Of a stretch of DNA of 64,000 bases, positions 37,362 to 47,297 are shown piece by piece. A program made the translations under genes and the position numbers. Position 1 is the stretch's first letter. Each line of letters starts with the position of its first letter. Source of the DNA: Bacillus paralicheniformis (GTDB lineage Bacteria > Bacillota > Bacilli > Bacillales > Bacillaceae); the NCBI RefSeq assembly GCF_001042485.2, contig NZ_LBMN02000001.1, positions 62,001-126,000 of the forward strand, written 5' to 3'. The notes beneath the pieces were generated by a model. The model was not told the DNA's origin, searched no databases, and saw only the letters and a list, made by a program, of their open reading frames with translations.

Positions 37362-37507
37362 AACAGCTCAATGATATATATGCGACCCTTTTAAAACAGG
37401 GATGGACCATGACTGAAATTGACGAGATGGATATTTACCATTACTTAGAAGTCCTGGCTCATGAAAATAAACCAAAAGTTGTTCCAATTGATCAAATATT
37501 TTTCTAA
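36999..37507 (+). CDS. Tail chaperone fusion (gpGT-type) by -1 frameshift
   Basis: At 37313-37319 the heptamer T TTT TTG lies in the zero frame. A -1 slip there enters an open frame ending at 37507, giving about 169 aa with new C-terminus ENGIEQLNDIYATLLKQG and TEIDEMDIYHYLEVL. That extension is a typical gpT module and has no start codon of its own suited to translation. The ratio of G to GT guides tape-measure packing. Confidence 0.75.
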
Positions 37508-37569
37508 GACTGGCTTTATCGCCGGTCTTTTTTCGTTGAGTTTATGCCAGGGAAGCGGGGTGGATACAT

Positions 37570-40500
37570 ATGGCGCAACCTATCGGAAATATGATTGTTA
37601 AAGTAGGCCTTGATGATACTGGCTTTAATCGTGGAATCGAAGGTTTAAAGCGGCAAATGCGTTTAGCGAATTCGGAAATGAAAGCATCTGGTGCAGTTTA
37701 TAAAGCTGCGGGCAATCAGTCTAAGTTTCTTCAATCGCAAATAGAAGGACTCAATAATAAATACCGCATACAAGGCCGTTTAGTTGATGAGCATCGGGCA
37801 AAATACAATAAGCTGGTCAGAGAAAAAGGGCTGGATAATCGAGAAACACAGATACAAGGCCGTCGGCTGAATGATGCAATTGCCGTTCATCAAAGCCTTG
37901 GAAATGAACTGCAACGAGTAACAAAACAATTTGAAAATACCACAAACAGCACCCGGCGAGCAGCGAGTGTTTTTTCTGTGTTTAAGCGCAATTCAGGAGA
38001 AGTATCTAAAGAGTTAAACGCGGTGTATCAAGCAGCCTCAACCGCTGGAAAGGCTCTTTCTGCTCTCGGTGCAGCGGGATCGTTTGGGATTGGAATGACT
38101 GTTAAAGCTGCTGCTGATTTTGAAAAAGCGATGAGCCGTGTCGGTGCTTTAGCAAATGCGACAAACGACCAGATGGCTGATCTTACAAAAACAGCTCGTC
38201 ATTTAGGGGCAACAACTCAATATACTGATGGCCAAGTTGCAGAAGGTATGCAGTATCTTGCGATGGCCGGATATAAAACAAATCAAATTATTGGGGCTAT
38301 GCCTGGTCTTCTCGCGACTGCTGCAGCCGGTCAAACAGACCTTGGAGTTACGGCCGATATCGTTTCTGACATTTTGACTGAATTTCATATCAAGGCTGAA
38401 GACACAAACCGTGTTGCGGATGCCATGGCGTATACTTTCACCAACTCAAATGCCACCCTGCAAGAGATCGGCCAAACGATGAAATATGCGGCTCCGGCAG
38501 CAAAAACGGCAGGACTCAGCATGGAAGAATTAGCAGCAGCGACAGGCATTATGGCAAATAGCGGGATCAAGGCTGATATGGCAGGAACAGCTTTGCGAGC
38601 TACACTGACCCGTTTATCATCTCCACCAAAACAAGCTGGAAATGCGATCGATGAATTAGGTTTGAAGGTAACCGATTCGACAGGGAAACTGCGACCACTT
38701 GCGGATATTATCGGCCAGATCAATGAGAAAACAAAAGATTATACCGAAACTGAAAAAATTCGAATTGCAAAACAGTTGGCTGGGCAGCATGCGCTTTCCG
38801 GGTTTATTACCTTAATGCACGCCGGGAAAGATAAGCTTCAAGAATTCACAAAGGAAATCGAAGGAAGCGGCGGCACAGCTGAAAGAGTAGCCAAAAAGCA
38901 AATGGACAACCTGGCTGGCTCTATTGAGTATCTGAAATCTGCGATCAATAACGCTGTTATCACATTAGGAAATCAATTTATCCCTGTCATACGTGCAACC
39001 ACTGACGGGCTAACCAAATTTGTTACTTGGTTTGATTCATTGCCTCCTTCCGTTGCGCGCACAATTGCAATTACTGGAGGAGCCGTCACTGTATTTTCAC
39101 TCTTAGGTGGCGCGTTCTTACTGTTGCTTGGTTCTTTGCCAAAGATAGCAGCAGGTTGGAATATGCTTCGGACGGCAAGCGGATATTTAACGCGTAATAT
39201 TAATCGAGCATCGGGCAGTCTTGGCGTTTATTCTACAGAAGCTATTGCAGCGGGTGCAGCTTCCAGGCAAGCGGCTGCAGGAATGACAACAACATCTGCG
39301 GCAGCGGCAGCAGCATCCACACGAATGGGGCGTTTTCATCAGTCAGCCAATCTGGCAACAACCAGAGTCGGGAGGCTTGAACAATCATCCAGCAGAAGTG
39401 CTAAAGCCATGCAAGGCCTAGGCGGTGCTTCACGTGTTGCCGGCGTTGGCCTTGGATTGTTTGGCGGGCCAGTTGGTTCAATTGCCGGGCTAATACTTTC
39501 ATTTGCTCCTGAACTCTTAAAATTCGGAGGAAGTATTTTAAAGGTCGGGGCCAATGCAATTAAAGGCGCTGGCGGCTTTATGAAATTTGCAAAAAGCGGT
39601 TTTGGCCTTTTCAACATTCTTAAAAAAGGAGCAGGAGTTGTCGGCCTTTTACGTGGCGGATTGAGCTTGTTAGGCGGTCCAGTTGGTCTTGCTATTACAG
39701 GTGTAACGCTTCTTACGGAAGCAGGTATGAACTATTATGACAACCTGAAGAAAAGGGTTCTTCCATCGACTATTGACTTTGGTAAAGGGGTTTCGAAGGC
39801 TACTGCAAAAGCTGTGAATGCTTATGAAGATATGAATACAAAAGTCACGGCTAAGCTTGAATATCTCCGCATAACCAATGCAAAAATCACCAAGAAAATA
39901 GCGGACGATGTCGCAACACAGTTTACAACGATGGGAGAGACTTTGAAAAAAGGATTCCAAACAAGCGCTGATTCAGCCACCAAGGTATTAAAGGAATTTT
40001 ATGCTTCCAATGATAAAACCTCAGATAAGGAAGCAGCTAAGATTCTAAATAAAATTGAAGTTGGAAACCAAAAAAAACAAAAGAAAATACAAGGATACGT
40101 AGATCGTATTAGTAAGATTTATCGAAACGCCGCAAAAGAACATCGTAAGCTTACGGATAAAGAATATGAAGAAGTTACAAACATTCAAGGGAAAATGCTT
40201 GCCGAAATGGAGACGGCTCTTACTCGAAGCAAGGACGAGCAAATTAAAATTTCAAGGAAGCTGAAGGAAGAATCCTCTAACTTATCTGCTAAACAGGCTG
40301 CTGCTGTTGTGAAAAATAGTAATAAAGCAAAAGAAAAAACAATAAAAGCAGCCGAAAAGCAGCGCGATTCCGTTATTGCTGCTGCTGATGATCAGTATTA
40401 TGTAAAAGGCACAATTTCAAAGAAAGAACACGATGACACTGTTGAAAAAGCAAGAAGCCAAGCCAAAAAAACAATTAAGGAAGCAGAAAAGACGCATAAA

Positions 40501-42042
40501 GGTGTAGTCAAGGAGGCAAAGCTTCAAGCTTATGGACATATTGGTCAGGTTGATTGGGAGACAGGTGAAATTCTTGAGGAATGGAATATTCATCTAAATG
40601 ATTTAGCTGGGGTAATGAATAAGATCACTGGCTATATTAATAACGTTTTTGAATTTCTTCATATTCCTATTAAGATTCCGGAATGGAAGCCAAAGGGTTA
40701 TCAAGATACTTCTAAAATGCAAATTGCGCCTGGTGCAAATTATGCGAAAGGTACAGATTTTCACCCTGGAGGAAAAGCGCTTGTCGGTGAAGAAGGATGG
40801 GAGTTAGCCCATACACCAGGCATCGGAACGTATGTAGTCGGTATGGGCGGCCCGCAAATCTGGGATCTCCCGCGTGGAACATCTGTACTTCCTCATGATG
40901 AGTCAAAAAAACTTGCTGCTTCGGGGATTCCTGGATATGCAGGCGGAGTCGGGAACTTTTTTAAAAAAGCTGCTGAAAGCTCTAAGAAAATGGTCAAAGG
41001 AGCTATTTCTTTCGGAAAAAGTGTTGTGGATAAAGTCGGGGATGTTAGTTCAAGTGCTATGGATTTTATAATTAACGGACCAAAAAAATTAATTAAAAAA
41101 CTATTTAGCGGTCTGATCCCCTACAAAACAGGAAAAGGTATCGATATGTTAGGAACCGGTATACTTAAGACATTAAAAGATGGGACAGCTAAATTCCTGA
41201 AAGGAGTCATGCCAGAGTCGTCCACTTTTAAAGGAACTGGTGGTGGAACGAAAGCCGTAAACAAGTGGGTTACAGAGGCTGTTGGTATAGCAGGGGTGCC
41301 ACTTTCATGGATTCCAGGGCTTGTGACCATCGCCATGAAGGAAAGCGGCGGAAATCCGAACGCCATCAACTTATGGGATTCTAACGCCAAAGCCGGACAT
41401 CCAAGTCAGGGCTTGATGCAAACGATTCCGTCCACTTTCAATGCCTATAAGTTTCCGGGTCATAATAACATCTTAAATCCTGTAGACAACATTCTTGCAG
41501 CCATTAACTATATCAAGGCACGCTATGGAGATATATCAAATCATCCGGGTTTGAAATCAATGGCCCGGGGTGGCGGCTATGTTGGTTATGCAAAAGGAGG
41601 TATCTCACCTGGTCGTGGCGGCGCTAAATGGGCCATTTTAAATGAACGGGGGTATGATGAAACAACAATCACGGAAGATCCTTCATACAGGGATCGTAAT
41701 ATTGGGCTATGGGCTCGGATTGGTAGCAAACTTGGCGTACTTCCGGATTTACAGGATGGGATGATTTCAAAAGCACTTCTCCTGCTTCAAAAAGTTTCGG
41801 AAAAGCCCAAACAGCAGATACCACCGCCTAATGATTTTTCTGTAGACATCAGCCGTGTTGTAAAGAATCAAGAAAAACAAATCAGTATGATGGCAAAGCA
41901 AATTGATTTTCTAAATAAAAATGTACAGCTTTTGCAGGAGATTTTATTAAAGGACAGCAACACATATCTTGATGGCAGAAAAATTGACCAATCAGCCGGG
42001 GATCGGTTTACTCGAACTTCATTTATAAACGGGGTGAGATAG
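37570..42042 (+). CDS. Tail tape measure protein with lytic transglycosylase domain
   Basis: 1490 aa, implying a tail of about 200 nm by the usual 1.5 A per residue rule. N-terminal coiled coil, TP901-type core at 170-320 (AMSRVGALANATNDQM), hydrophobic segments at 500-530 and 690-730, further coiled coil 750-1010. Near 1240-1340 lies an SLT/goose-lysozyme-like domain with catalytic Glu in AMKESGGNPNAIN (about 1257). This domain should cut peptidoglycan during DNA entry. Confidence 0.93.
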   Translation: MAQPIGNMIVKVGLDDTGFNRGIEGLKRQMRLANSEMKASGAVYKAAGNQSKFLQSQIEGLNNKYRIQGRLVDEHRAKYNKLVREKGLDNRETQIQGRRLNDAIAVHQSLGNELQRVTKQFENTTNSTRRAASVFSVFKRNSGEVSKELNAVYQAASTAGKALSALGAAGSFGIGMTVKAAADFEKAMSRVGALANATNDQMADLTKTARHLGATTQYTDGQVAEGMQYLAMAGYKTNQIIGAMPGLLATAAAGQTDLGVTADIVSDILTEFHIKAEDTNRVADAMAYTFTNSNATLQEIGQTMKYAAPAAKTAGLSMEELAAATGIMANSGIKADMAGTALRATLTRLSSPPKQAGNAIDELGLKVTDSTGKLRPLADIIGQINEKTKDYTETEKIRIAKQLAGQHALSGFITLMHAGKDKLQEFTKEIEGSGGTAERVAKKQMDNLAGSIEYLKSAINNAVITLGNQFIPVIRATTDGLTKFVTWFDSLPPSVARTIAITGGAVTVFSLLGGAFLLLLGSLPKIAAGWNMLRTASGYLTRNINRASGSLGVYSTEAIAAGAASRQAAAGMTTTSAAAAAASTRMGRFHQSANLATTRVGRLEQSSSRSAKAMQGLGGASRVAGVGLGLFGGPVGSIAGLILSFAPELLKFGGSILKVGANAIKGAGGFMKFAKSGFGLFNILKKGAGVVGLLRGGLSLLGGPVGLAITGVTLLTEAGMNYYDNLKKRVLPSTIDFGKGVSKATAKAVNAYEDMNTKVTAKLEYLRITNAKITKKIADDVATQFTTMGETLKKGFQTSADSATKVLKEFYASNDKTSDKEAAKILNKIEVGNQKKQKKIQGYVDRISKIYRNAAKEHRKLTDKEYEEVTNIQGKMLAEMETALTRSKDEQIKISRKLKEESSNLSAKQAAAVVKNSNKAKEKTIKAAEKQRDSVIAAADDQYYVKGTISKKEHDDTVEKARSQAKKTIKEAEKTHKGVVKEAKLQAYGHIGQVDWETGEILEEWNIHLNDLAGVMNKITGYINNVFEFLHIPIKIPEWKPKGYQDTSKMQIAPGANYAKGTDFHPGGKALVGEEGWELAHTPGIGTYVVGMGGPQIWDLPRGTSVLPHDESKKLAASGIPGYAGGVGNFFKKAAESSKKMVKGAISFGKSVVDKVGDVSSSAMDFIINGPKKLIKKLFSGLIPYKTGKGIDMLGTGILKTLKDGTAKFLKGVMPESSTFKGTGGGTKAVNKWVTEAVGIAGVPLSWIPGLVTIAMKESGGNPNAINLWDSNAKAGHPSQGLMQTIPSTFNAYKFPGHNNILNPVDNILAAINYIKARYGDISNHPGLKSMARGGGYVGYAKGGISPGRGGAKWAILNERGYDETTITEDPSYRDRNIGLWARIGSKLGVLPDLQDGMISKALLLLQKVSEKPKQQIPPPNDFSVDISRVVKNQEKQISMMAKQIDFLNKNVQLLQEILLKDSNTYLDGRKIDQSAGDRFTRTSFINGVR

Positions 42043-42878
42043 TGAAATTATTCCTTGATTACGATAATGGCCTTGGGGAGCAGAGCTTAAAAAGCCTGCT
42101 TCCTTTTTTTGAACCTTTAAGCTTCACACCTGAAGCACCGGGGATTGAACGCGAGACAGTTAGCATCCCGAGAATAAACGGAGTTGTCCTTCCACAGCAT
42201 CCAAGGGATGTCACATATAAAGAAAGAAAAATAACCGTTGAATTTTATTTAAATTCAATCATCGCTGAAAACTTTTATCAATTTAGACGGGAGCTTTACG
42301 CGCTTTTAGTTAAGCCGTTTCCCTATTATATCTCGACCGATTTATTGCCGAATCTCCGTTTTCGGGTAACTTGTGATGGGAATTTTAGTATCCCAAAAGA
42401 AAAGGAGAAAAACTTTGTAACGTTCACAGTTGAATTTAACAACATCACTGGACTGGCAGAATCGAAATTCACTTCTCTGACAAAGCAAAATTTTGACGGT
42501 GAGCATTGGAGCCCAGGCATGAACATTCAAATGCGAGATGATCTGGAATACAGGTTCAAAAATCGAAAGAGGTTTCAGGTTTATAACACTGGTGATGCCT
42601 ATATCAATCCTTTGGAACATGACTACAATGTGACCTTATGGGCGGCCGGAAAAAATGTGACGATCATCAACCATACAAATGGTGAAAAGCTGAAAATTGA
42701 ACAGGAAATAAAAAAATCACAGCGTGTTTCTTTTATTAAGCAATACACAGTGATCAATAAAACACCTATCAAAACATCCGGCAGACTCCCGGGACTCGAT
42801 ATAGGAATGAATAAGTTTGAAATCTTGAATACCAATGATTTTGAAATCATATTTGATACCCGTTTCTACTACGCGTAA
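42042..42878 (+). CDS. Distal tail protein (Dit)
   Basis: 278 aa. SPP1 gp19.1-like: N-terminal beta-barrel with YKERKITVEFYLNS near 65 and a galectin-like C-terminal half. Start GTG 42042 overlaps the tape measure stop. Hub between tail tube and baseplate. Confidence 0.85.
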   Translation: MKLFLDYDNGLGEQSLKSLLPFFEPLSFTPEAPGIERETVSIPRINGVVLPQHPRDVTYKERKITVEFYLNSIIAENFYQFRRELYALLVKPFPYYISTDLLPNLRFRVTCDGNFSIPKEKEKNFVTFTVEFNNITGLAESKFTSLTKQNFDGEHWSPGMNIQMRDDLEYRFKNRKRFQVYNTGDAYINPLEHDYNVTLWAAGKNVTIINHTNGEKLKIEQEIKKSQRVSFIKQYTVINKTPIKTSGRLPGLDIGMNKFEILNTNDFEIIFDTRFYYA

Positions 42879-42890
42879 GGAGCATGCAAT

Positions 42891-44603
42891 ATGGCAAACA
42901 CAGATTTTATAAAGGAAATTGCACCAGACGCCCAAAGAGTCTATAAAAAGTATGATATTCTCGCGTCTCTCATTATTGCTCAAGCCTGTTTAGAGAGCGC
43001 ATGGGGGACAAGCGGGCTGGTGCAGAAAGGGAAAAACTTATTCGGCATCAAGGGTACTTATAACGGTCAATATGTTCTCATGTGGACGACTGAATATGAT
43101 AAGAGCGGAAATGCAACCAAAGTACAAGCTCGCTTTCGAAAATATCCATCTTGGTATGAATCGATTCAGGATTTAGCCAAGTTGTATGTGAACGGAACGA
43201 GCTGGGATCCGAATCACTATAAAGCTGTAGTCGGCGAAAAAGATTACAAGAAGGCGAGTGCTGCACTTGTAAAAGCTGGTTATGCGACTGACCCCAATTA
43301 TGCGACAAAGTTGAATAATCTCATTCAAACCTACAAGCTAACACAATATGACACTGTGGGTGGGGTGCCAGAAGGACCTGACGAACCGGAAACACCGATA
43401 CCTGATCCAGAAATACCAAGCAAGGAATATGACGGGAAAGACATTACACTCAATCAGAATCTGCCGTCAGATACCGATTTCCCACAGCTTCATGTGTCAA
43501 CAAAAGACGGAAAAAAGGTTGTGGAAATAACGGGTGTGTCAGTTGATCTGACAGACGATACGACAGGTAAGAAGAGTTTTACCTTCACTATCACAAAAAC
43601 GCAGGAGAACGGCACAGAATTTGATTTATTGGTGGACGATAACATACTTTATCTGGATGAGAAAAAATTTAAACACCAAAAATATTACATTACGGGTGTC
43701 GAACTTCATCAAGAGAAAAATGTTATTAGTAAAACCGTTACAGCAAGCCACATATTCACTGTGCTGCTTATTAACAACAGGATTCATGAAACTGTATCAA
43801 AGAAATTAAGATTGAGAGATGCGCTTGATTTTGCGCTGAAGAATACAGACTTCAAATATATTTTTAAGACGCCTGAGAGTGAATTTGAATCAGCAGATCA
43901 AGAAAATTTCGGTGATAAAAACTCGACAGAGCTAATGGATGAAATCATTGAGGATTATGGGATTGAAATAGACGTGGATAATTACAAAATTTATATCTAC
44001 AAAAAGATGGGGAAACGGATTAATTTCACCCTAGATTCGCGCTATAATATGCCCGGCATTTCAATTACAACAAACTCGCAAAACAGTACAACACGTGCCT
44101 GGGGATACGGGGCCTTAAAAAAGGGGAGCAGTACTGATGACAAAAACCCTCAGTACGAGTTTGAGCCTATTTTATACATTCATCCAGACGAAAAGAAATT
44201 CTTGATTGAAGGGAAGCCACGCTGGGCTGAACCGATCAGGGATGAGCGCTATAAAAAAGCCAGCAGTATGATTTCTGCATTAAAAAGGCATGTGAATCCA
44301 TATCCGGAAATGACGGTAGAAGCTGATTTCCAAAAAATCTATGAGCCGAAGCTTTTAGAGATCGAGCAAGATTTCTGGAAAGGCGACACCATCCATGTCT
44401 TGGCTGATACGGCTGATGGTATCACATTTGAAGATAATGTGAGACTTGTGTCCATCCAGTACAACCCTCTGAACCCATACAGCAGTCCGAAATTGACGTT
44501 TGCGAACTTCCGCAAAGATATCCAAAGCATAAATGTGGATCAAGCGAAAAGGCTTAGAGATCAAAAACGATATATTGACCAGCTTTTCAAAACGCTCAGG
44601 TAG
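42891..44603 (+). CDS. Tail lysin: glucosaminidase fused to prophage endopeptidase-tail protein
   Basis: 570 aa. Residues 1-150 form a mannosyl-glycoprotein endo-beta-N-acetylglucosaminidase-like domain with catalytic Glu in ACLESAWGTSG (about 35) and NLFGIKGTY. A Pro/Glu-rich linker near 160-180 leads to a gp18-like tail domain (190-570; FKYIFKTPESEF, ending YIDQLFKTLR). Most tail proteins of this class have a C-terminal enzyme; here the enzyme is N-terminal. It probably opens the wall at adsorption. Confidence 0.82.
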   Translation: MANTDFIKEIAPDAQRVYKKYDILASLIIAQACLESAWGTSGLVQKGKNLFGIKGTYNGQYVLMWTTEYDKSGNATKVQARFRKYPSWYESIQDLAKLYVNGTSWDPNHYKAVVGEKDYKKASAALVKAGYATDPNYATKLNNLIQTYKLTQYDTVGGVPEGPDEPETPIPDPEIPSKEYDGKDITLNQNLPSDTDFPQLHVSTKDGKKVVEITGVSVDLTDDTTGKKSFTFTITKTQENGTEFDLLVDDNILYLDEKKFKHQKYYITGVELHQEKNVISKTVTASHIFTVLLINNRIHETVSKKLRLRDALDFALKNTDFKYIFKTPESEFESADQENFGDKNSTELMDEIIEDYGIEIDVDNYKIYIYKKMGKRINFTLDSRYNMPGISITTNSQNSTTRAWGYGALKKGSSTDDKNPQYEFEPILYIHPDEKKFLIEGKPRWAEPIRDERYKKASSMISALKRHVNPYPEMTVEADFQKIYEPKLLEIEQDFWKGDTIHVLADTADGITFEDNVRLVSIQYNPLNPYSSPKLTFANFRKDIQSINVDQAKRLRDQKRYIDQLFKTLR

Positions 44604-44638
44604 GCGTTTTTTATTTTGCCAAAAAGGGAGTGATGAAC

Positions 44639-47284
44639 ATGTTGCGGCTGATTAAGCACTATAATAAAACCCGTAATTCACTTTATGAATCCCAGCTAAG
44701 TGAAGATATGCAATCCATAGAAAATGCCTTGAATGATCACGATTATAATTTGAAAAGACATGAGTCTTCCAGAGCCGCCCACACGTCGGAACAAATCGAC
44801 CACGGCGGCTTTACTGTTGGAAACCGTCTGAAAAATTTATCAGCACGCTTTGCCAACCTAGTCACAAATCACGACGGTTCAGATGTCAAAGAAGTAGTGG
44901 ACGCCCGGGTGACAACTGACGGAGAAATTGCTCAAACATTGAAAGATCGCCTGGACTTAGAATTTAATAGACTCGCACAAAAAATAAAGCGCACTGTGTA
45001 TGTAGATGACTTTGGGGCCGTTCCGGACGGAAAAACCGACAGCACTGAGGCTTTCAAAAAGGCTTTAGGGAATGGTCGGGTGCGAATTGAGTTAAGTGCC
45101 GGTACTTATATTGTGAAAGGCATCAAGCTCCCATCCTGGACGTACTTGATTGGAAAGGGAAAAGGTATCACGACCATCAAGCTTCATGAGAATACGCCCG
45201 CCAGTGAATGGGTGATTACAAATGCAGACTATGAGCAGGGAAACAGAAATATTTTTGTGCAGGGGATGTCGCTTGATTGGAATCCGAATAGACAAGGCGG
45301 AGTTCGGGCGACTGGCGGGCAACATTCCAGCTGCTTAACATTTGCCAATGTTAAATATGGCTGGGTGAAAGATGTTGAGGCGATAAACCCAGGGCTGCAC
45401 GGTTTTGATATTACAGCTCCTACTTATGATCATTTGCCAACAACCGATTATACGAAGAACGGGAGTCGTTATATATGGCTAGACAATTGCGTTGCATACG
45501 GATATGGCGACGATGGGATTACCACACATTACAGCGAATATATTTTCATATCCAATTCACATTGTGTTTATCCAAGCGGCAAAGCTCATAAACAGGGGGA
45601 GTCCAATTCCAACGGTATTGAAATTGACGACGGTTCAAAGCACGCCTGGATACTGAATTGCTATTCTGAGGGAAATGTCAGGGGCGTGGAGGTTAAAGCT
45701 CATGCCAAATGGCCGGCTGCTCAAAATGTCCATGTTATCGGTCATGTGTCTTATCGTGATGTGCGGTCATACGATATCCGTCATATCGGCCATCATTTAG
45801 CATCTGACCCTGAAAGCACGACAGCTTACGGTGTCACATTAACAGATTGCACGGCGATTGAACCGGTATTTAATTCCTTGTATAAGGACCTTTCACCGCG
45901 TGCGCTTGTCATTTCTGCCTATAAAAATGTCGTGGTAAGCGGCTTTACAGCCATCGGTGATCCTTCATACGATTATAAAAATTATCCCGCTATCGCACTG
46001 CAATATCGCAGCCGAAACATCTCACTCAATGGAATTCAAGTGCGTGGGTTTAAGAAAGCTGAAGCGGATATCCGTCTTTTTGGTGGCAACCAGCGGACTG
46101 ACAATGTTAATATCTCGAACTTCACTTTTTATAAATCGGCCAAAAGCGGCATCGTGATTGGCGGGGGAGTATATAACGTTAACATCAACAATGGGATCAT
46201 GACAGGGGACAAGGGTGCTTATGGCATCACCTCACCAAACAGCCAAGCGAATATTGTGGGTGTTTATGCAGAGGGTTATGATTACTCGGCGATGATTAAA
46301 GGCCAAAAGTATAACTATGTGCCAAACAACTTAAAAGGCGGAACGAGGGTTGCCACAACTTCAGGATATGCGACATCAGAGACTGGTTTTCTTGCGGCTT
46401 CTTCCGGTGATCCTGTCGCTTCCGGAGAGGCTTCAGCTGTCATCGGATCAACCGGCGGATGTAAGGCACAGGGTACGCGGAATGTGGTGATCGGTTCTTC
46501 TGAAAGATCGACCGCAACAAAAGACGGAAGCCGGTCTGTCATCGGATCATCAAATAATGTCAGGATTGAGGGGGACGGAGTATCCCGGACAATTTTATCC
46601 TCACAAGCTGTCATAAATAATAAGAGCTATACAGTGGCGCTTGGATATGGCACCGGGAGCCCATCGGCTTCAAATAAAAAAGTAGAGCTAAACGCAAAGG
46701 CTGGCAATGTTTTAGGAACCGGTCGTATTGAAAGTGTTTCCGACTTAAAGGACTTGGCTGAATACTTTGAATCCAAAGACGGCAGCAAGATTGATTCCGG
46801 TTACCTGGTAACGTTGGACGGCGATAAAATTAGGAAAGCAGAAAAAGGTGAAAAGGTTTTAGGCGTTATTTCAGAGACGGCTGGCGTCATTATGGGCGGC
46901 GCAGCTTTTTATTGGAATGATCGCTATTTAAGAAATGAGTTCGGCGGGATCATCTATGAAGAAATCGACGTTGAATCAGAAGACAAAGACGGTAATGTGG
47001 TGATTCAAAAAGAACTCGTTCCGAAAGAAAACCCACATTACGATCCGGATGTAGAATATATTCCGCGAGAAGAGCGGGACGAGTGGCATGTTGTAGGGCT
47101 GGTCGGCCAGGTCTATGTCAGGATTGATGATACGGTCCAGGCAGGAGACAGCATCGTGCCCACAGGTGGAATTGGCACTAAATCAGAAGACGGAACAGGC
47201 TTTTATGTGATGCGTATCAAGCAGCCTTACTCTCATCAAAAAGGATATGGTGTCGCCCTGGTCTTTATGTATCCGCAGCTGTAA
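44639..47284 (+). CDS. Tailspike: pectate-lyase-like beta-helix with Peptidase_G2 chaperone
   Basis: 881 aa. Helical N-terminal anchor (1-110), VYVDDFGAVPDGKTDSTEAF at about 120 opening a right-handed beta-helix (to about 560), then the repeat-like region (SGDPVASGEASAVIGSTGG) and a C-terminal intramolecular chaperone autoprocessing domain (from about 700; LVTLDGDKIRKAE, GVISETAGV). Such spikes degrade wall teichoic acid or other surface glycans. Start ATG 44639 chosen by spacing; 44633 is possible. Confidence 0.85.
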   Translation: MLRLIKHYNKTRNSLYESQLSEDMQSIENALNDHDYNLKRHESSRAAHTSEQIDHGGFTVGNRLKNLSARFANLVTNHDGSDVKEVVDARVTTDGEIAQTLKDRLDLEFNRLAQKIKRTVYVDDFGAVPDGKTDSTEAFKKALGNGRVRIELSAGTYIVKGIKLPSWTYLIGKGKGITTIKLHENTPASEWVITNADYEQGNRNIFVQGMSLDWNPNRQGGVRATGGQHSSCLTFANVKYGWVKDVEAINPGLHGFDITAPTYDHLPTTDYTKNGSRYIWLDNCVAYGYGDDGITTHYSEYIFISNSHCVYPSGKAHKQGESNSNGIEIDDGSKHAWILNCYSEGNVRGVEVKAHAKWPAAQNVHVIGHVSYRDVRSYDIRHIGHHLASDPESTTAYGVTLTDCTAIEPVFNSLYKDLSPRALVISAYKNVVVSGFTAIGDPSYDYKNYPAIALQYRSRNISLNGIQVRGFKKAEADIRLFGGNQRTDNVNISNFTFYKSAKSGIVIGGGVYNVNINNGIMTGDKGAYGITSPNSQANIVGVYAEGYDYSAMIKGQKYNYVPNNLKGGTRVATTSGYATSETGFLAASSGDPVASGEASAVIGSTGGCKAQGTRNVVIGSSERSTATKDGSRSVIGSSNNVRIEGDGVSRTILSSQAVINNKSYTVALGYGTGSPSASNKKVELNAKAGNVLGTGRIESVSDLKDLAEYFESKDGSKIDSGYLVTLDGDKIRKAEKGEKVLGVISETAGVIMGGAAFYWNDRYLRNEFGGIIYEEIDVESEDKDGNVVIQKELVPKENPHYDPDVEYIPREERDEWHVVGLVGQVYVRIDDTVQAGDSIVPTGGIGTKSEDGTGFYVMRIKQPYSHQKGYGVALVFMYPQL

Positions 47285-47297
47285 AGGAGGCTCATTG

